Shown here: piece after piece, positions 13,605-25,284 of the stretch
Numbering within the stretch: position 1 is the stretch's first letter
Layout of the letters: the number at the start of each line of letters is the position of its first letter
Assembly: GCA_007922305.1 (NCBI GenBank)
Contig: ML677326.1
Location: 50,686,460-50,750,459, forward strand
DNA from: Dermatemys mawii
Taxonomy: Eukaryota; Chordata; Testudines; Dermatemydidae
Direction: 5' to 3'
DNA: 64,000 bases
Translations under genes and position numbers: made by a program
Notes under the pieces: model-generated
Databases searched by the model: none
Told to the model about the DNA's origin: nothing
What the model saw: the letters and a program-made list of their open reading frames with translations, nothing else

Positions 13605-15060
13605 TTAGGTGTAAGTCATTACAAAATTTTGCCCCCTTATCTTATGAAATAAAAGTCTGAATGAACAGTTTCTTTTAATAAAAGCTAGCCAGCCAACATC
13701 CAGATACAAAGATGCTGGATCTCTACAAATAGGATCTAACCTTTGTTCTGGGCAATCACATGGGATAACATAGGTAACGTTATCAGGGGCCAAGATGACT
13801 GGTTCATTAAGTCAGAATACCAAAACTGCCTCTGATCATGCTGGGACTAGCAATACAGTAACTGGTGAATCCTGCCTACATTTTCTTACAATCCTCAGTA
13901 TTAACAAAATTAGTGTTCATTATTCGAACCGGATAGGTATACGTTATAGATAAAGTCCATGAGATGAAGAAAGCTTCTGAGAGGAAACATGGGTTCAGAA
14001 ACCGATCCCCATCCCCCAAACACACACATCTCCAGATTTCTTCTATCGATTTCAAGGAGTATCCTCACTTGTGGAAGATTGCTTTGCAGTATTGAGTCCT
14101 TGATCATGGTCACCTCTTGACCAGATCATGGTCATCTCTGAATTATCTGCTGCATTGGTCTGTTGGGGCATTTTGTAACACTCTTGGTTAAAGAACCTCT
14201 GATAAGTTTTGGTGAGAATGTGCCATTTCCAGTGAAAACAGTTTCTTGGTAAAGAGGGGAGGGTAGTTCCACAATATCTGTGGCATGACTCATTGTGCGG
14301 TCTCTGATTACCTGGATGGTTAATCCCTATACCATAAATAGATATTCTATGCACACACAGATGAATGGTTCTGAATTGCAGAATCTTTGTAAGAGGGAGA
14401 GAGACTGACTCTTCAGGAGTTCAGAGTCCATGGGTCTGAAGATAGGCTGATCGAGTTTCCTACCCAATCATAAAGACATGTCACCAGCATTTTGGAAGAT
14501 GAAGTGGCCCCTTTTGAGCAACTCTACAAAGTTTCATGGGGCAGAAATATCTTACTTGGGTGAGGAGGGGGCAAAAGAGGCTGGCTTCCTAACCAGATAC
14601 ATACCCAAACTGACCCAATAAGCTAAAATTGCATACCATAAGTGTATGGGCTGGTGGAGTTGGACACCAGCGTGAGCATTGCCCATGAAATCCCATGGGT
14701 CTATGCTTACAGGGGTAACTCCTGTCAGACCAGTAGGGGTCACTTGAAAGGGAACAAGGGAAATTGGTGGGGGTTAGCTTCTTGAGGTCCACTTGAGTCT
14801 CTACCACTACCACCACTAAAGAGCTGTCTGGGTCCATAGAAGTACTGATAGAGTGCCCTGTATCTTGGTAAAGTCTAGCAAGTGAAAACTGGTGAGACAG
14901 GTTGTATGGTCACCAAAAGATGACTCAGAACTGAAAATAACATTAAGGCAACAAAAGTCTGTGCTCGGCGCACCTGAACAGCAGGGGCTGTCATTCAAGT
15001 TGTGGTTGCTGGGGTCACAGTCAGTACCGAGAAGTTAGTATTGGATGAAGTGCAGGCTGC
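13605..15060 (-). pseudogene. Unidentified degenerate coding-like stretch
   Basis: Read on the minus strand, one open segment follows another with few stops: roughly 14816-14998, 14552-14837 in two frames, 14052-14354, 13910-14113 and 13605-13793. A frame change near 14750 and isolated TAA, TGA and TAG codons separate them. The composition looks protein-like, with many Trp, Pro, Cys and Gly codons, and a hydrophobic run near 14930-14970 could be a membrane segment. I recognise no domain. The density suggests a dead gene, possibly from a retroelement or a retroposed host gene, but this rests on reading-frame character only. Confidence 0.3.
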
Positions 15061-15825
15061 TGTCTCAGATAATACCATATATACTCAGTGACTGGATTTT
15101 TCCAAAGTGTCAAAGGAACTTTATTTGAGATTTGAACTGTCTTTTGGAGGAGTAATCAATGCCTCATTCTATTAGGTCCCAGGAAGGGAAATTTAGGGCT
15201 GTGCTTGCTGCGGAAATGACATTCCTTTCTAAACCCTTCAGATGACTTAGGCATCTGGAATGCCTGTCAAAGAGAATGGCTACATTACAGAAGGGGAACA
15301 TTTTGAACTCCAAGGACGACTTTTCAGCTGCATCTAAATACCAGTACCGGAGATGTCCCTAACACTAATGATTTTCTTTTGGGAGGGAGCAGGGCCGATA
15401 ATATATATCTAGTGGCCATAAATAGTGCCTGACTAAAAATATACCAGAATATCAAAGTCACACATTGCATGGAAGCTGACACTACAAGGGTTCTGTCCCG
15501 CTGATATGGTTGGTAAGAAAAAATTGAAGGGTGGATGGGTCTGCTCTGCCACTTATGTCCTCAGGTGAGGGGCTCAAGGACATGTAGGCACAAATGCAGC
15601 CCAATAGACACTGCTAGTCAAAAGGATTTGATTTTGTACAGACGACCTGTATGCACACTAGAAGTGGAATCTGATGCCTGTGTGAGGGAATTCTACATTA
15701 TTTTTAACAACGTATGAATAAGTGTATGCCAGGAATTAATAGTAAAAGTTAAAATAAAACAGCAGCAGGTCAGTGTTCCAAGCCAGACGGAGCCTTACTG
15801 AGCTGCATTTAAATTCCCACAAGGC
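15061..15825. other. No gene assigned
   Basis: The minus strand stays partly open to about 15300, so the coding-like relic could extend here. Otherwise nothing is recognisable. Confidence 0.4.
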
Positions 15826-16044
15826 CAGGGCTGGCTCCAGGCCTGACGTTCACCATCAGGATGGCAGTCAGGCTGTCTTTGGCAGCATGCCTCCGGGAGG
15901 TTCACGGATTCAGCATCATTTCAGTGGCGAGGACGACAAGGCCGCAGGACCCATGGATCACCCGCAGATACACCGCCGAACCACCTGCAGGTGTGCTGCG
16001 GAACTTCCACTTTTGGGGTGGCAAAAACCTTAGAGCCACCTCTT
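15826..16044. mobile_element. hAT-type MITE, family C (CAGGGCTGGCTCC ends)
   Basis: The 219-bp element starts CAGGGCTGGCTCCAGG and ends in a decayed inverted copy (...TTAGAGCCACCTCTT). Perfect 8-bp repeats CACAAGGC flank it at 15818-15825 and 16045-16052. It resembles a chelonian repeat whose ends read CAGGGCCGGCTCCAGG / CCTGGAGCCGGCCCTG. Two overlapping short plus-strand ORFs run through it because it is GC-rich; they are not genes. Confidence 0.88.
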
Positions 16045-16052
16045 CACAAGGC

Positions 16053-17731
16053 ACAAATTAACAACTATGGAACCTTGTGATTTCTGGAATGTATGGCATG
16101 TAGATTTTCACCATGACAGTGCAGCTATGCTGCTGGAATTATTTGAGAGGAAGTGCAAAAGCACTTGTTGAGAGAAGATCTAAGGTAATAATGGACTTCT
16201 TGTTAATATTGCTGCTACTTTTCTCTAGAATTTCTATGACAAGTATGTGATGCTTGTAGCTCAGTTTCTCCCATAAGCATAGTGCTATAATGTATTAACA
16301 TTTGTAATCAAGGAAAGTATTTGTGACAATTTGTCATGTGTCAGATGTCTGAGATATAGATTCAGGAAGTGCTGATTAAAGGATACCATAGTGCTTTCTT
16401 TTAAAGCAAAAGTGTAATATATTGTGCCTCACTCTATTAGGAAGTATTTTCATAAGCCTCACCTCATATATTTCTTTTTTAATGACTATAAATGAATATA
16501 AATTGCATAAATCATTTGCATTTTTTTGTTCAGTGAAATCAGTAGAATTTATCAATCCTTTACAATAAAGTTATTGAAGCCATTGTGGGATATCTCTAAT
16601 CCAGATATTATTGAATCCAATGGAATAGATTAAAAGCTCCATTATATGGCTAAATGGTTGAAAATTCAACCACTGAATGTTTCCTGTAAATTAAATGTAA
16701 ATTTACACTATATATTACATATATTTAAAAGCATGTTTCTGGACTTGTTTTATGAATAGATTGGACTGTATGCAGAAGAAGAAACTATTTCCTATCTGAG
16801 ACAAGGTATACTTAGACAGTGCACTATATTTTTTAACAATAATTTTCTGCCCAAGGGCAAGTACAGACAGAGGAGCCTTCAAGTAATTCTGTGCTACTAT
16901 TGTAATTTTGAAATTCACAGCATTTAACAGCCAATGTCTCAAAGGGGAAAAAAAAACTACTTTCATTTTTGCCTTCTGCAGCCATTCCAACAGGGAGAGG
17001 TCTGGTCTCTGAAAATGCAGCTCATTAAAATGAAAAAGTTTTCAAACTTTGATGTCTGCAGTTCACTAGGGACCTACTACCTGTTCACTGAGCTATTATG
17101 TTTAATAGGAGGTAGTAGCTGCACATCACACTCCACACTGTGATTAAACTGCTTCAATCAAATTCATTGTGTCCCTAATATTTATAAAATACAGCAGGAT
17201 ATATAATGTTTAGATCATATGAAATTTCACAATTAGAAAATTCTTTCTTTGCTTAGCTGATTTCATGCATTTTTATCAATTTCATGAGTGTCTTATCATG
17301 AAGAAAGGTATGCACTCTGGGTAGCTTTAAGTTACAAACTACTTGCTCTGCTGCTATTTGATTAGGCTATTTTTCGAGGCTACATTCACTGAACTTTAGT
17401 TATCCTTTTAAAGTACACTAAATCTAGTAGTTGCAGAATAATGGAATTTATTTTACCAATTAAGTCTGCATTTGATGCATAATTTATCTACCTGTACTGT
17501 TGCAGATTTTTGATGCCTTCAACTTTACTGATCCTTCTCTTTTCTAATTTCTCTAATAATGAGGATTCTGTAGCCTCTTGGTTCTGAATTCTCATTTAGT
17601 ACATCCAGTGACTCTTTACCTTCTCCTTAACCCTTTCCTATTGTTGTCCCCTTGTTTCCTCTTCCCACACTGTACTTTCTTGGCAACTTCATTTGACATT
17701 ATGTCTCAGCCACAACCTCCTATGCCAGTCG
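16053..17731. other. No gene seen
   Basis: AT-rich DNA with nothing recognisable. Confidence 0.55.
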
Positions 17732-18822
17732 TGACTGGTTACCCTCACTCCAGGATACCACCTGATATACTGGGATATCCACCAGCTTGGGCTCTCTCAG
17801 CTTGTCTTGCTGAGCCAGACCCACAAGCCTCCTCCAGCACACACACAAGTAGGGACACACGTAACTGCAGAAAGACAGACATGGAAATCACCTCTGCGTG
17901 GGAAGACTCAGCACTCAAATGCACACCCTCTCTAGAGTTTAAACCCAAAACTGTATTAGTCTTGCGCTGCACAGAAATCTGTGCTCATGAAAATCATGCT
18001 CTCCCTCAGTGTCAAAGATATACACATCTCCCACCCCAGTTATGAATTGCACAAACTTGTTTAAACAAAACAAGTTTATTGACTACAAAATGATAGATTT
18101 TAAATGATAAGGGATAGCAAACATATCAAAGCAGATTACTGAACAAATAAAAAACAAACACCCAAACTAAGCTCAATACATAAACTGGGTACAAGTGACA
18201 ATTTCTCACTTTAAACATTGTTTTAGGCCTTTCTTTCACAGGCCAGGTATCTTTTCCAACCTGGGTCCAGCCCTTCCTTCCCCAGATGAGTCTTAGGTGG
18301 TTTTCAGCAGTCATCTTGGATGGTGATTCAATGAAGAATCGACCAAGATTTACTCACTTCCCTGCTTTAAATAGGATTTACATATGGCAGGAATTCTTTG
18401 TTTCCAAGTTTCTCATCCTTTGTTCCCTATCCCATATTAGTGGAAAAATACTAGCAAGTCGAGATGCAGTCCAGTACTAGGTGACATGATCACATGACCT
18501 TTCAGTGTCAAAACAGCATCTCAAGAAAGTGAGAGATTAGCATCTTCAGAGTCCTGTTGTTCTCCCTAATAACCCATGCAGGCTGTTTGCCTACTGTCTG
18601 GTGGGTTTTCCCTAGTTGCAAATACTGTTGTAATTGATACATAGTCAATATTCCTAACTTCAGATACAGAAATGGTACATGCATACAAACAGAATAATCA
18701 CAGTCAGTACATCATAACCTTTCCAAGCATACCTCACATGGCCCATCTTGCATAAAACATATTGGTTATGACATTCATATCATAACAATATCCCTATGAA
18801 GAAAATGGGGTGTAGTGTCACA
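17732..18822 (-). mobile_element. ERV-type LTR, minus orientation
   Basis: On the minus strand the block starts TGTGACACTACACCCCATTTTC and runs to a CA end near 17732 (plus strand TGACTGGTTACCC). The interior, including ACAAAACAAGTTTATTGACTACAAAATG and CATAACCTTTCCAAGCATACC, matches a long LTR I know from chelonian genomes. At about 1.09 kb it is long for an LTR. I found no matching target duplication and no internal retroviral genes beside it, so it is a solo or truncated LTR. The 155-codon plus-strand frame here is inside the LTR and is not a gene. The 3' boundary is less sure than the 5' one. Confidence 0.68.
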
Positions 18823-19247
18823 CCAACAATACTGAAGTCTACTTCCCAACCTTTTCCCTCTGTTTAGTCTCACTTCTCAGGTTCTCCCATGATGCGACTT
18901 CTTTATTTTGCTGCCACCATTTCAAGATTAATCTTTCACAGACTGAATTTTTCAGCTTTCTTCCTAATTTCTCTCCTTCTCTTCCCCATTTTCATTCACA
19001 GATCCTGTATCTTTCCTATGTATCAGACCTGGAACCCAATTGTAATCTTAGATTCTTTTCTACTTCCTTCTCTCTACTCACTCTCTCACTGTTATCTCAT
19101 TTTAAAAATATCACTAAAATCCATATTTTCATTGTGCCTGCTGTAAAAACCTTTGGCTATGTATCAGTGTCCTTTCACCTTGATTAATGTAAACTTGTCC
19201 TGACCAACCTTCCTGTCTCTCTCTTCTTTTTCCCATGAGTCTGGAGC
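18823..19247. other. No gene seen
   Basis: Pyrimidine-rich spacer between the LTR and the R2-type element. Confidence 0.5.
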
Positions 19248-19267
19248 AGAGTAACTGTCATAAGCAT

Positions 19268-19279
19268 TGACTCTCTTAA
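19268..19279 (+). other. 28S rRNA R2-target-like 12-mer
   Basis: TGACTCTCTTAA is identical to the 28S rRNA bases directly upstream of the R2 insertion site. Eleven bases further upstream (19249-19256), GAGTAACT also occurs; in 28S it sits one base before TGACTCTC. The strings have the right order and strand relative to the R2-type element that follows. Confidence 0.6.
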
Positions 19280-19701
19280 TGGCTGTCTGTGCATCCCTGG
19301 ACCCTTCCAGTTGTTGAGCCCGGATGGTGTCATTGCCTGAGGGCAGTGAGTAGATGAGTTATCAGTGAGGCGAGGTTGGGTGCAAACCCAGTAAAGCCTT
19401 GCCAAGATTTGAGCCCATCTCCACGCTTGTTAGGGCTTGACATTATGCTGGCTGGGACCCCTTATTGAGGAAAGCCTCTAGAAGGCAAGTCCAACTGCTA
19501 CCTCCTCATGGTGAGAGTCGGTAACCAGCTTGGATAGCTGGGCGGATTGTGGAGGATGAGCCCCCGCCCCCGGGTGATGGGGGGGGCAGCCCCTCAAAAC
19601 TGCCCCTCAGGCACAGGTTAGCATCCCCTGGCAAGGGTAGCCTCCTCCAGGCATAGGTAGACTCCCCCTGGTAAGGGTTAGATTCCCCCTGGTAAGGGTA
19701 T
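19280..19701 (+). mobile_element. Putative 5' untranslated region of the R2-type element
   Basis: This segment lies between the 28S-like 12-mer and the first open frame. It holds a GC-rich stretch and four tandem 20-21-bp units at 19616-19696. R2 leaders usually begin with an HDV-like self-cleaving ribozyme; I could not fold one by eye, so that part is expectation only. Confidence 0.45.
19616..19696. repeat. Four tandem 20-21-bp units in the R2-type leader
   Basis: The units begin GGTTAGCATCCCCTGGCAAG, GGTAGCCTCCTCCAGGCATA, GGTAGACTCCCCCTGGTAAG and a 21-bp form of the last. They share GGT-AG-n-CCCCTGG. Confidence 0.85.
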
Positions 19702-21673
19702 ATGTATTTAAATATGGAGCAAAGAAATTTTGATTTATATACTGGAGTGGCGCTGAACTGGGTTAAAAACACCCCCACTGCCAGCTTTGATGCCATGGCC
19801 GACAGTGTTAAATATGTTAGGGGACTGATTAGAGTCAATGGACCAATGATAAAGAGTGGATTGAGTGAGGTGATGACTTGGAGAAAATATTAAGACCTCC
19901 CAATAGAAATAGAAGAAAGAATGGAGGAAGACGAGAATGGAGGTAAGAACCAAGGTGAAGAGATTTTATCTATTTTACCCATGGTTTTTACAAATGAGAG
20001 TTTTAGTAGTTTACTTAAGGAAAATTTTAATCCAGATTTTAAGTATTTGAGTACATTTGAAGATCCATATTTTAAAGAACCAGTGCATTTTAATACTAAC
20101 TTATCTAATTCATCAAATTCAATTAATTTTAATAGTGGGTTAGTAGATTCTTTTAATTCTAGTATGGGTTTTAATAATAGTAACAGGAATAATTCAAATA
20201 CTTTAAAAATAGTAGTGTATGGAAAGAGGGGATATTTTATCTAGAATACCCCGTGGATATTTTTAATTGTCCGATTTGCCCCCATATTTTACCAACATTT
20301 GGTAAGTGGGCTAAACATATTAATATAGTATACAAAAGTAAGGCCATTAGGGTTTTGTGTAGGAAATGTGGGAAAACCTCTCAGTACCACAATATTGCTT
20401 GCCACTACCCCAAGTGCAAGCCCAGGGAGCTGGATACCCCAGTTGTGAGCCACGCTTGTTTGGCTTGTGGTCTAAAGTTTCACACTAGGTCTGGACTTAG
20501 TCAGCATTGTAGACATTGACACCCTGCCATACGGAATGAACAAAGGAAGGAAGAGCTAACAGGAAAACAGAAGAGCAGAGAGACATCTCAGGCTCAAATT
20601 TGGACAGATGAAGAAATAGAGAAGCTTAGACAATTGGAAAGTAAATATTTAGGAAAGAGGAATATTAATAAATGCGCTGAAAATTAGTTAAGCACTAAAA
20701 CTAATAAGCAGATTTCTAACAAGAGGCGAGAACTGGCCAAGACAAAGATTGAAATAGTTGAGCATAAGGATAAAGAAGATAGGGAAAAAAATGAGATAAA
20801 TATATTAGTAGATCCACCTCCTAGAGAAAGAATTTTACTGTTAAAGGAACATCCAGAAATAGTGCATGTGGGAGAAATTTGTAAGATGGGGAGACAGAAT
20901 GAGAGAGGTAGGGATATAGTGAATAGTCTAGATGAAACTGAAGGGTTGTTAAAGAAAGAACAAACCAAATCACTGGGATGGGCAATGTTGATGGAAATAT
21001 GCAATACATTTAGGAAGGAGAATGAAGATAAAAAGGGGGAAGTACAGAAAGGGAGGAAGGAAGGGAAGAAAAGGAATGTTGTTAGGAGAGAGAGAAAGAA
21101 ACAATCAAATGCAATTAGAAAGTATGCTACCAAGAAAGCCAAGTTTAAATTCTATCAGCAACTCTTTGATCAAGATAGAAGAAGGTTAGCCCAAATAATA
21201 ATGGGAGAATCAGACAGGGCAAAATGTGGTATCCCAATTAAAGAAATAGAGAGACACTATAAGGACATTTTGACTAAAGTTGGACATGGAAACACAGTAG
21301 GATGGACTCCACCACTACAGAAAGCGAATAATGATATATTACTGAGTTCGATTTCTGTGGATGAAACTAGGGAGGCACTAAAAGAAATGCGTAGAGATAG
21401 TGCCCCTGGTCCAGATAGGATAAAAGTGAGCAATTCATGGGGTATTTTTAATTTAGACTCCTTAATAATCACAAGAATTTTTAATTTATGGTTTTTAAAT
21501 GAGAAATTCCCAAGGATTTTAAAGAAAACAGAACTATTTTAATTCCTAAAGTAGATAATGAGGAGGAACATAAAGAGATAACCTCCTGGAGGCCGTTGAC
21601 GATAGGGTCAATTTGGGTTAGATTATATGCTAAGATATTAGCTAAAAGGTTACACTGGCCTACAATTTTTTAG
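19702..21673 (+). pseudogene. R2-type retrotransposon ORF, 5' half (three zinc fingers, Myb-like, start of RT)
   Basis: R2 proteins bind 28S rDNA, nick it and reverse-transcribe their RNA there. In order this copy shows a low-complexity Asn/Ser leader (19702-20244); finger 1 with CPIC (about 20265); finger 2 with CRKC...CHYPKC (about 20352); finger 3 with CLACGLKF...HCRH (about 20457); a Myb-like helix block from Trp at 20600 to about 20735; a Lys/Arg-rich linker; and RT motifs SAPGPDRI (about 21399) and WRPLTIGS (about 21585). The CCHH-CCHC-CCHH finger order is that of the R2-A clade. It is dead: in-frame stops at 19891 (TAA), 20517 (TGA) and 20685 (TAG), a frameshift near 20245, and another near 21530. 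The catalytic half of RT, the endonuclease and the 3' UTR are missing, because the frame stops at unrelated sequence near 21673. Confidence 0.85.
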
Positions 21674-22425
21674 AAGTCGTCTGTTTCAGAGATAAAATGT
21701 GATACTTATTATGTATTTTGATGTGCTGAATTCAAATATGACAATTAAAACAACTGATTGGCTACTGTTTCTAAGATATTTAAGTTTTTACATTTTATGT
21801 CTGTATATTGTGTAGATAGAGTTTTAATCATAAATTGTAAACCTACGTCTTTTCATGTGTTTATGGTTGCTTTGAATGATAATATTTCACCTGTCCTTAT
21901 GTAACACTTTAAAAACACTGCCCTACAGCAAAAACGCTTCTGAAATAAATGTAGTCAAACTTTACTAATTCTGGGTCACTGGGAATGAAAATGATGCTTA
22001 AAATTGTTGATTGGCTCTAGTTTTCAAGATATGCTATTGGGTCAGTATACACGACCCTTGACATGGGAATGGCGGAGGATAAGTGAGTTATAAAGGGAAA
22101 GGATCTCAATTTAAACCAGAAATGACTAAAATACATCTTTGACTGGATCTATGAATAAATCTATGACTGGGTTTGGACAGTACTTGCTTTTTAGGCAAAA
22201 CAATTAATGATGCAATCTGAACCTGGTATTGCGTTATACATGATATGAATTGCATCATGTTATTCCTAGAAGTCATGGATGATGCAATCATAACGAAGCT
22301 TACATCACTCTGCTGAACAAATTGCCCTATATCAGCTCTAGAAATCATACAGTGTCGTGCTCTCTTATTTGTCAGTGTTTGATTTTGCAAAGGGACACAT
22401 TTCTGTTTAGCCAAAGTGAGCAGAG
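21674..22425 (+). mobile_element. Leader region of the zinc-finger repeat that interrupts R2
   Basis: AT-rich sequence after the abrupt loss of R2 reading sense. I associate it with the downstream frame because it runs straight into that start codon. Its own 5' end is not marked by any inverted or direct repeat I can see. Confidence 0.4.
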
Positions 22426-22905
22426 ATGCCTCGTACTTGTGTGAACAGTGCAGATAACCTCTGCTATGTTTGTGGTGAAGTGACTTTTGCATCACAAAAG
22501 CGCAGTATAACCACTATGGTTAAGAAAGCCTATCACCTTTATTTTGGCTGCAAAATTGGAGATCAGGACAAGCGGTGGGCCCCACACATATGCTGCAACA
22601 CGTGTGCAACAAATCTTCGCCAGTGGTTGAACAGGAAAAGGAAATCTATGCCTTTTGCAGTGCCAATGATTTGGAGAGAGCCAACAGATCATACCAGCAA
22701 TTGTTACTTCTGCATGGTGCCTCCAGCATTCCACCTAGCATTCCACCTAGCATTGGTGGAAAATGTGCCTGTTTTCCTGATTGGAAAAGTGGGCCCTCAT
22801 CATTGCCAAACAACTAAGGTACTAAATAAGATATTTTGGGTGAGTAATTATCAGTCCTCCCCATTCATAATGATTCACACATTTTTTGACCTTGCCAACC
22901 CATAG
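22426..22905 (+). pseudogene. Dispersed-repeat protein with ZAD-like zinc-binding N-terminus
   Basis: The frame starts with ATG in a fair context and encodes C13-x2-C16 and C57-x2-C60, the pair spacing of ZAD-type domains, then a basic stretch (NRKRKS) and a second pair C93-x2-C96. I have seen close relatives annotated as uncharacterised proteins in many animal genomes, in high copy, which points to a mobile-element protein. Resemblance fades after about residue 100, where a 12-bp tandem duplication (ATTCCACCTAGC, about 22727-22752) and then unrelated sequence follow, so the copy is 3'-truncated. The superfamily is unknown to me. The role is likely DNA binding, by inference from the cysteine pattern only. 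Confidence 0.6.
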
Positions 22906-24384
22906 CAAGGGGCTCCCCGCCATATCCATCACTACAGAACTTTACACCTTTTTTAAGGCAGATTCAGGACTTGTGATCTCTGCACCCTGATGATTAAGGC
23001 AGCCTACTAACAAAAGAGTTTTCACCCATGTATACAACAATAATCATCTCAAGTGGCTGTTTCCTGACTGAAACACTTTCTATGCCAACATATATTTGCC
23101 TCACCAGCAAGGCCAATCAGTGAACTTCCAGGGGAACTGTCTTCCCATGTGTGGGTTCAACGCCCACAGATCCAAATAATGGTTCTCGTGCTTTGCTGCT
23201 TATTTGGGCATGAGTGAGCACTGTGTTGGGTAGGACTGGGCATATTGTATATCCCCCTGGTGCACAGGGAATGAATGGCTTATGTGAGTCCCTCCAACCA
23301 GTCCACAGGACAGGTGATGCCCTTGCGTCTCCACTCCAACCTGACGTGTGGGGAGCCCTTAAAGGAGCCACAACATCTTTCTTTTTACTTGATCAGACAA
23401 AAAGTCTTTCCCTTCTTTGCCTTTGGTAGGAACAAAAAATGAATTTATTTAAATGCTGGAAAAAGTAGAACAATGCCAATGGAAAAACCTGATGGTACCA
23501 TAATATGACAGATAAAATCCAGAAAATCAACATAATTATTACTCTAAATCAATTCTTTCCTCTCTTGTCTCAGCTTTCTGAAAAACTTGGCTTATATAAA
23601 CAAACCCGGAAAATGGAATGACATTTTCCCATTACATCAGTCCCACTGAGTCATTTCAATTCACAGAAAATCCTTAATAACTTTTTTAAAAATCTTTAAA
23701 AGTCGTTCTGTAGTGTATGGAGTAAAAAGGAAACCTATCACAGCACTATGAAATAATCTGATTTTAAAACTTGATGCAGATGACATTTAAAGAACTTTTT
23801 CATCTTTACTGTTCATCCAGGTAGGAGTTCATAATGAAATCTCCACATGAAATATACGGTAAAAGCATTGCAAGAAAATAATTTAAAGACTATTTAAAAT
23901 GTGTAAAAGCACCTTAAAAATAAATTGGGAGTACCTGTGAAAGTGTCAAAAATTACATCTTTAAAAGTTAGAAAATATACTGTATAGTAAGGCCAAAAGG
24001 AGAAAAATCCAGGCTGCATAAGACGTGGTGATTAATGCACAGCTAGGTTATTAATAAATTACATTTTAAAAGAATGAAAATAAGACACGTAATAAAAAAA
24101 TAAGACATGTAATAAAAGTCCCACTGATATGGGAGTATACAATTGCTCTAACATTTTTTGTCTAGGGCCGCCTTAAGATAAAGGGCAGTTCAAAAAAGAT
24201 GTAGGTTGTAGAAACTGGATATGTTTGGGAGGAAGTCTTTTTTTAAATAAAGTGTTGAGAGTGGCAATACTGTGATTTCTTTTTGTTGAAGAAGTGTATT
24301 TTATCAAACTTCTCTAAACTATTCCACAGAACACACAGGTTAGGAAGCCACATTGGGCTATTTTTATACAGATATAACAGAGAA
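22906..24384. other. No gene seen
   Basis: Moderately GC-rich to about 23430 with short frames of no known domain, then AT-rich. A diverged repeat at 22.9-23.4 kb is possible but not recognised. Confidence 0.45.
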
Positions 24385-24625
24385 TAGGGATAGATTTATA
24401 GAGTCTAAGGCCAAAAAGGACCAGGTGATCACCTTGTCTGACCACCTGCATAACACAGGCCATAGGACTTCCCTGAATTAATTCATCTTTGAACTAGAGC
24501 GTATATATTTTTTTAAAAATCCAATCTGGATATAACAAATTGCTAGTCATGGAAAACACACCACAACAAATATGGTAAATTATTCCAATGATTAGTTAAC
24601 CTTGCTTAAAAAGTTAAATCATATT
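24385..24625 (-). mobile_element. CR1 LINE 3'-end fragment, antisense
   Basis: TAGAGTCTAAGGCCAAAAAGGACCAGGTGATCA and ATAACACAGGCCATAGGACTTCC are the antisense CR1 tail text of reptiles and birds. Only the 3' end survives, as is usual for 5'-truncated CR1 copies. Confidence 0.8.
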
Positions 24626-25284
24626 CCTAACTGTAGTAAACAGTCCTCAAGCCTCTGAAAAGAATATTCAGGTAAATAAACCTTTAAGAGAAATATTTTT
24701 TTTTAAAAAAAGGAAACACCCTTAGCAAGCTTAACTACTTTGCAACCACAGCGATCCTCCATCCCCCATGCTCAGCACAAAGATACCTTATTATATATAC
24801 CCTCTCCTCTTCAAACAGAAACCGTATTACCACCGAACACCATATACCATAAACCACACACTGCAGCCTAAGGGTTGTGTACTGAATGAACTACTGAAAA
24901 GAGTACTATGTGATCATATAATTAAATATTGTATCATAATGCATATGCCACATTTGCCTATAGAGTCCCAAGGTCTGTCACATATGATATGTTCTCCTGT
25001 ATAGATGCATCTGGCCCAAACAAACATGAAAAATGAGGAGACACCATAATGGAGTTATGAATGAATGACCATAATGGAGCTGTTTTTTTTAATTTAAAGG
25101 TACAGAAATATTTTCAATACAACTCATTTAATCAGAAGTACTTAACAGAAATAGTGTGTTGGTCAAAATGCTTTTAAAAGAATAATGTATGTATTGTTGC
25201 ACTGAAAGAGAGAATGGATAGTGGGAGAAGGTCTTAAATAAACAGAGGTGCTTATTATGGCAGGTCTCTAGATCGTGCTGTTAT
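24626..25284. other. No gene seen
   Basis: AT-rich spacer with nothing recognisable. Confidence 0.55.

Noticed and set aside
15773..16061. Two overlapping 66- and 86-codon plus-strand frames
   Set aside because: They run through a GC-rich hAT MITE.
17578..18045. 155-codon plus-strand frame
   Set aside because: Runs antisense through an ERV-type LTR; no domain.
19318..19470. HDV-like ribozyme in the R2-type leader
   Set aside because: Expected for R2, but I could not find convincing pairing by eye; needs a folding search.
20684..21142. 152-codon minus-strand frame rich in Phe, Leu and Ser
   Set aside because: Antisense shadow of the Lys/Glu-rich linker of the R2-type ORF.
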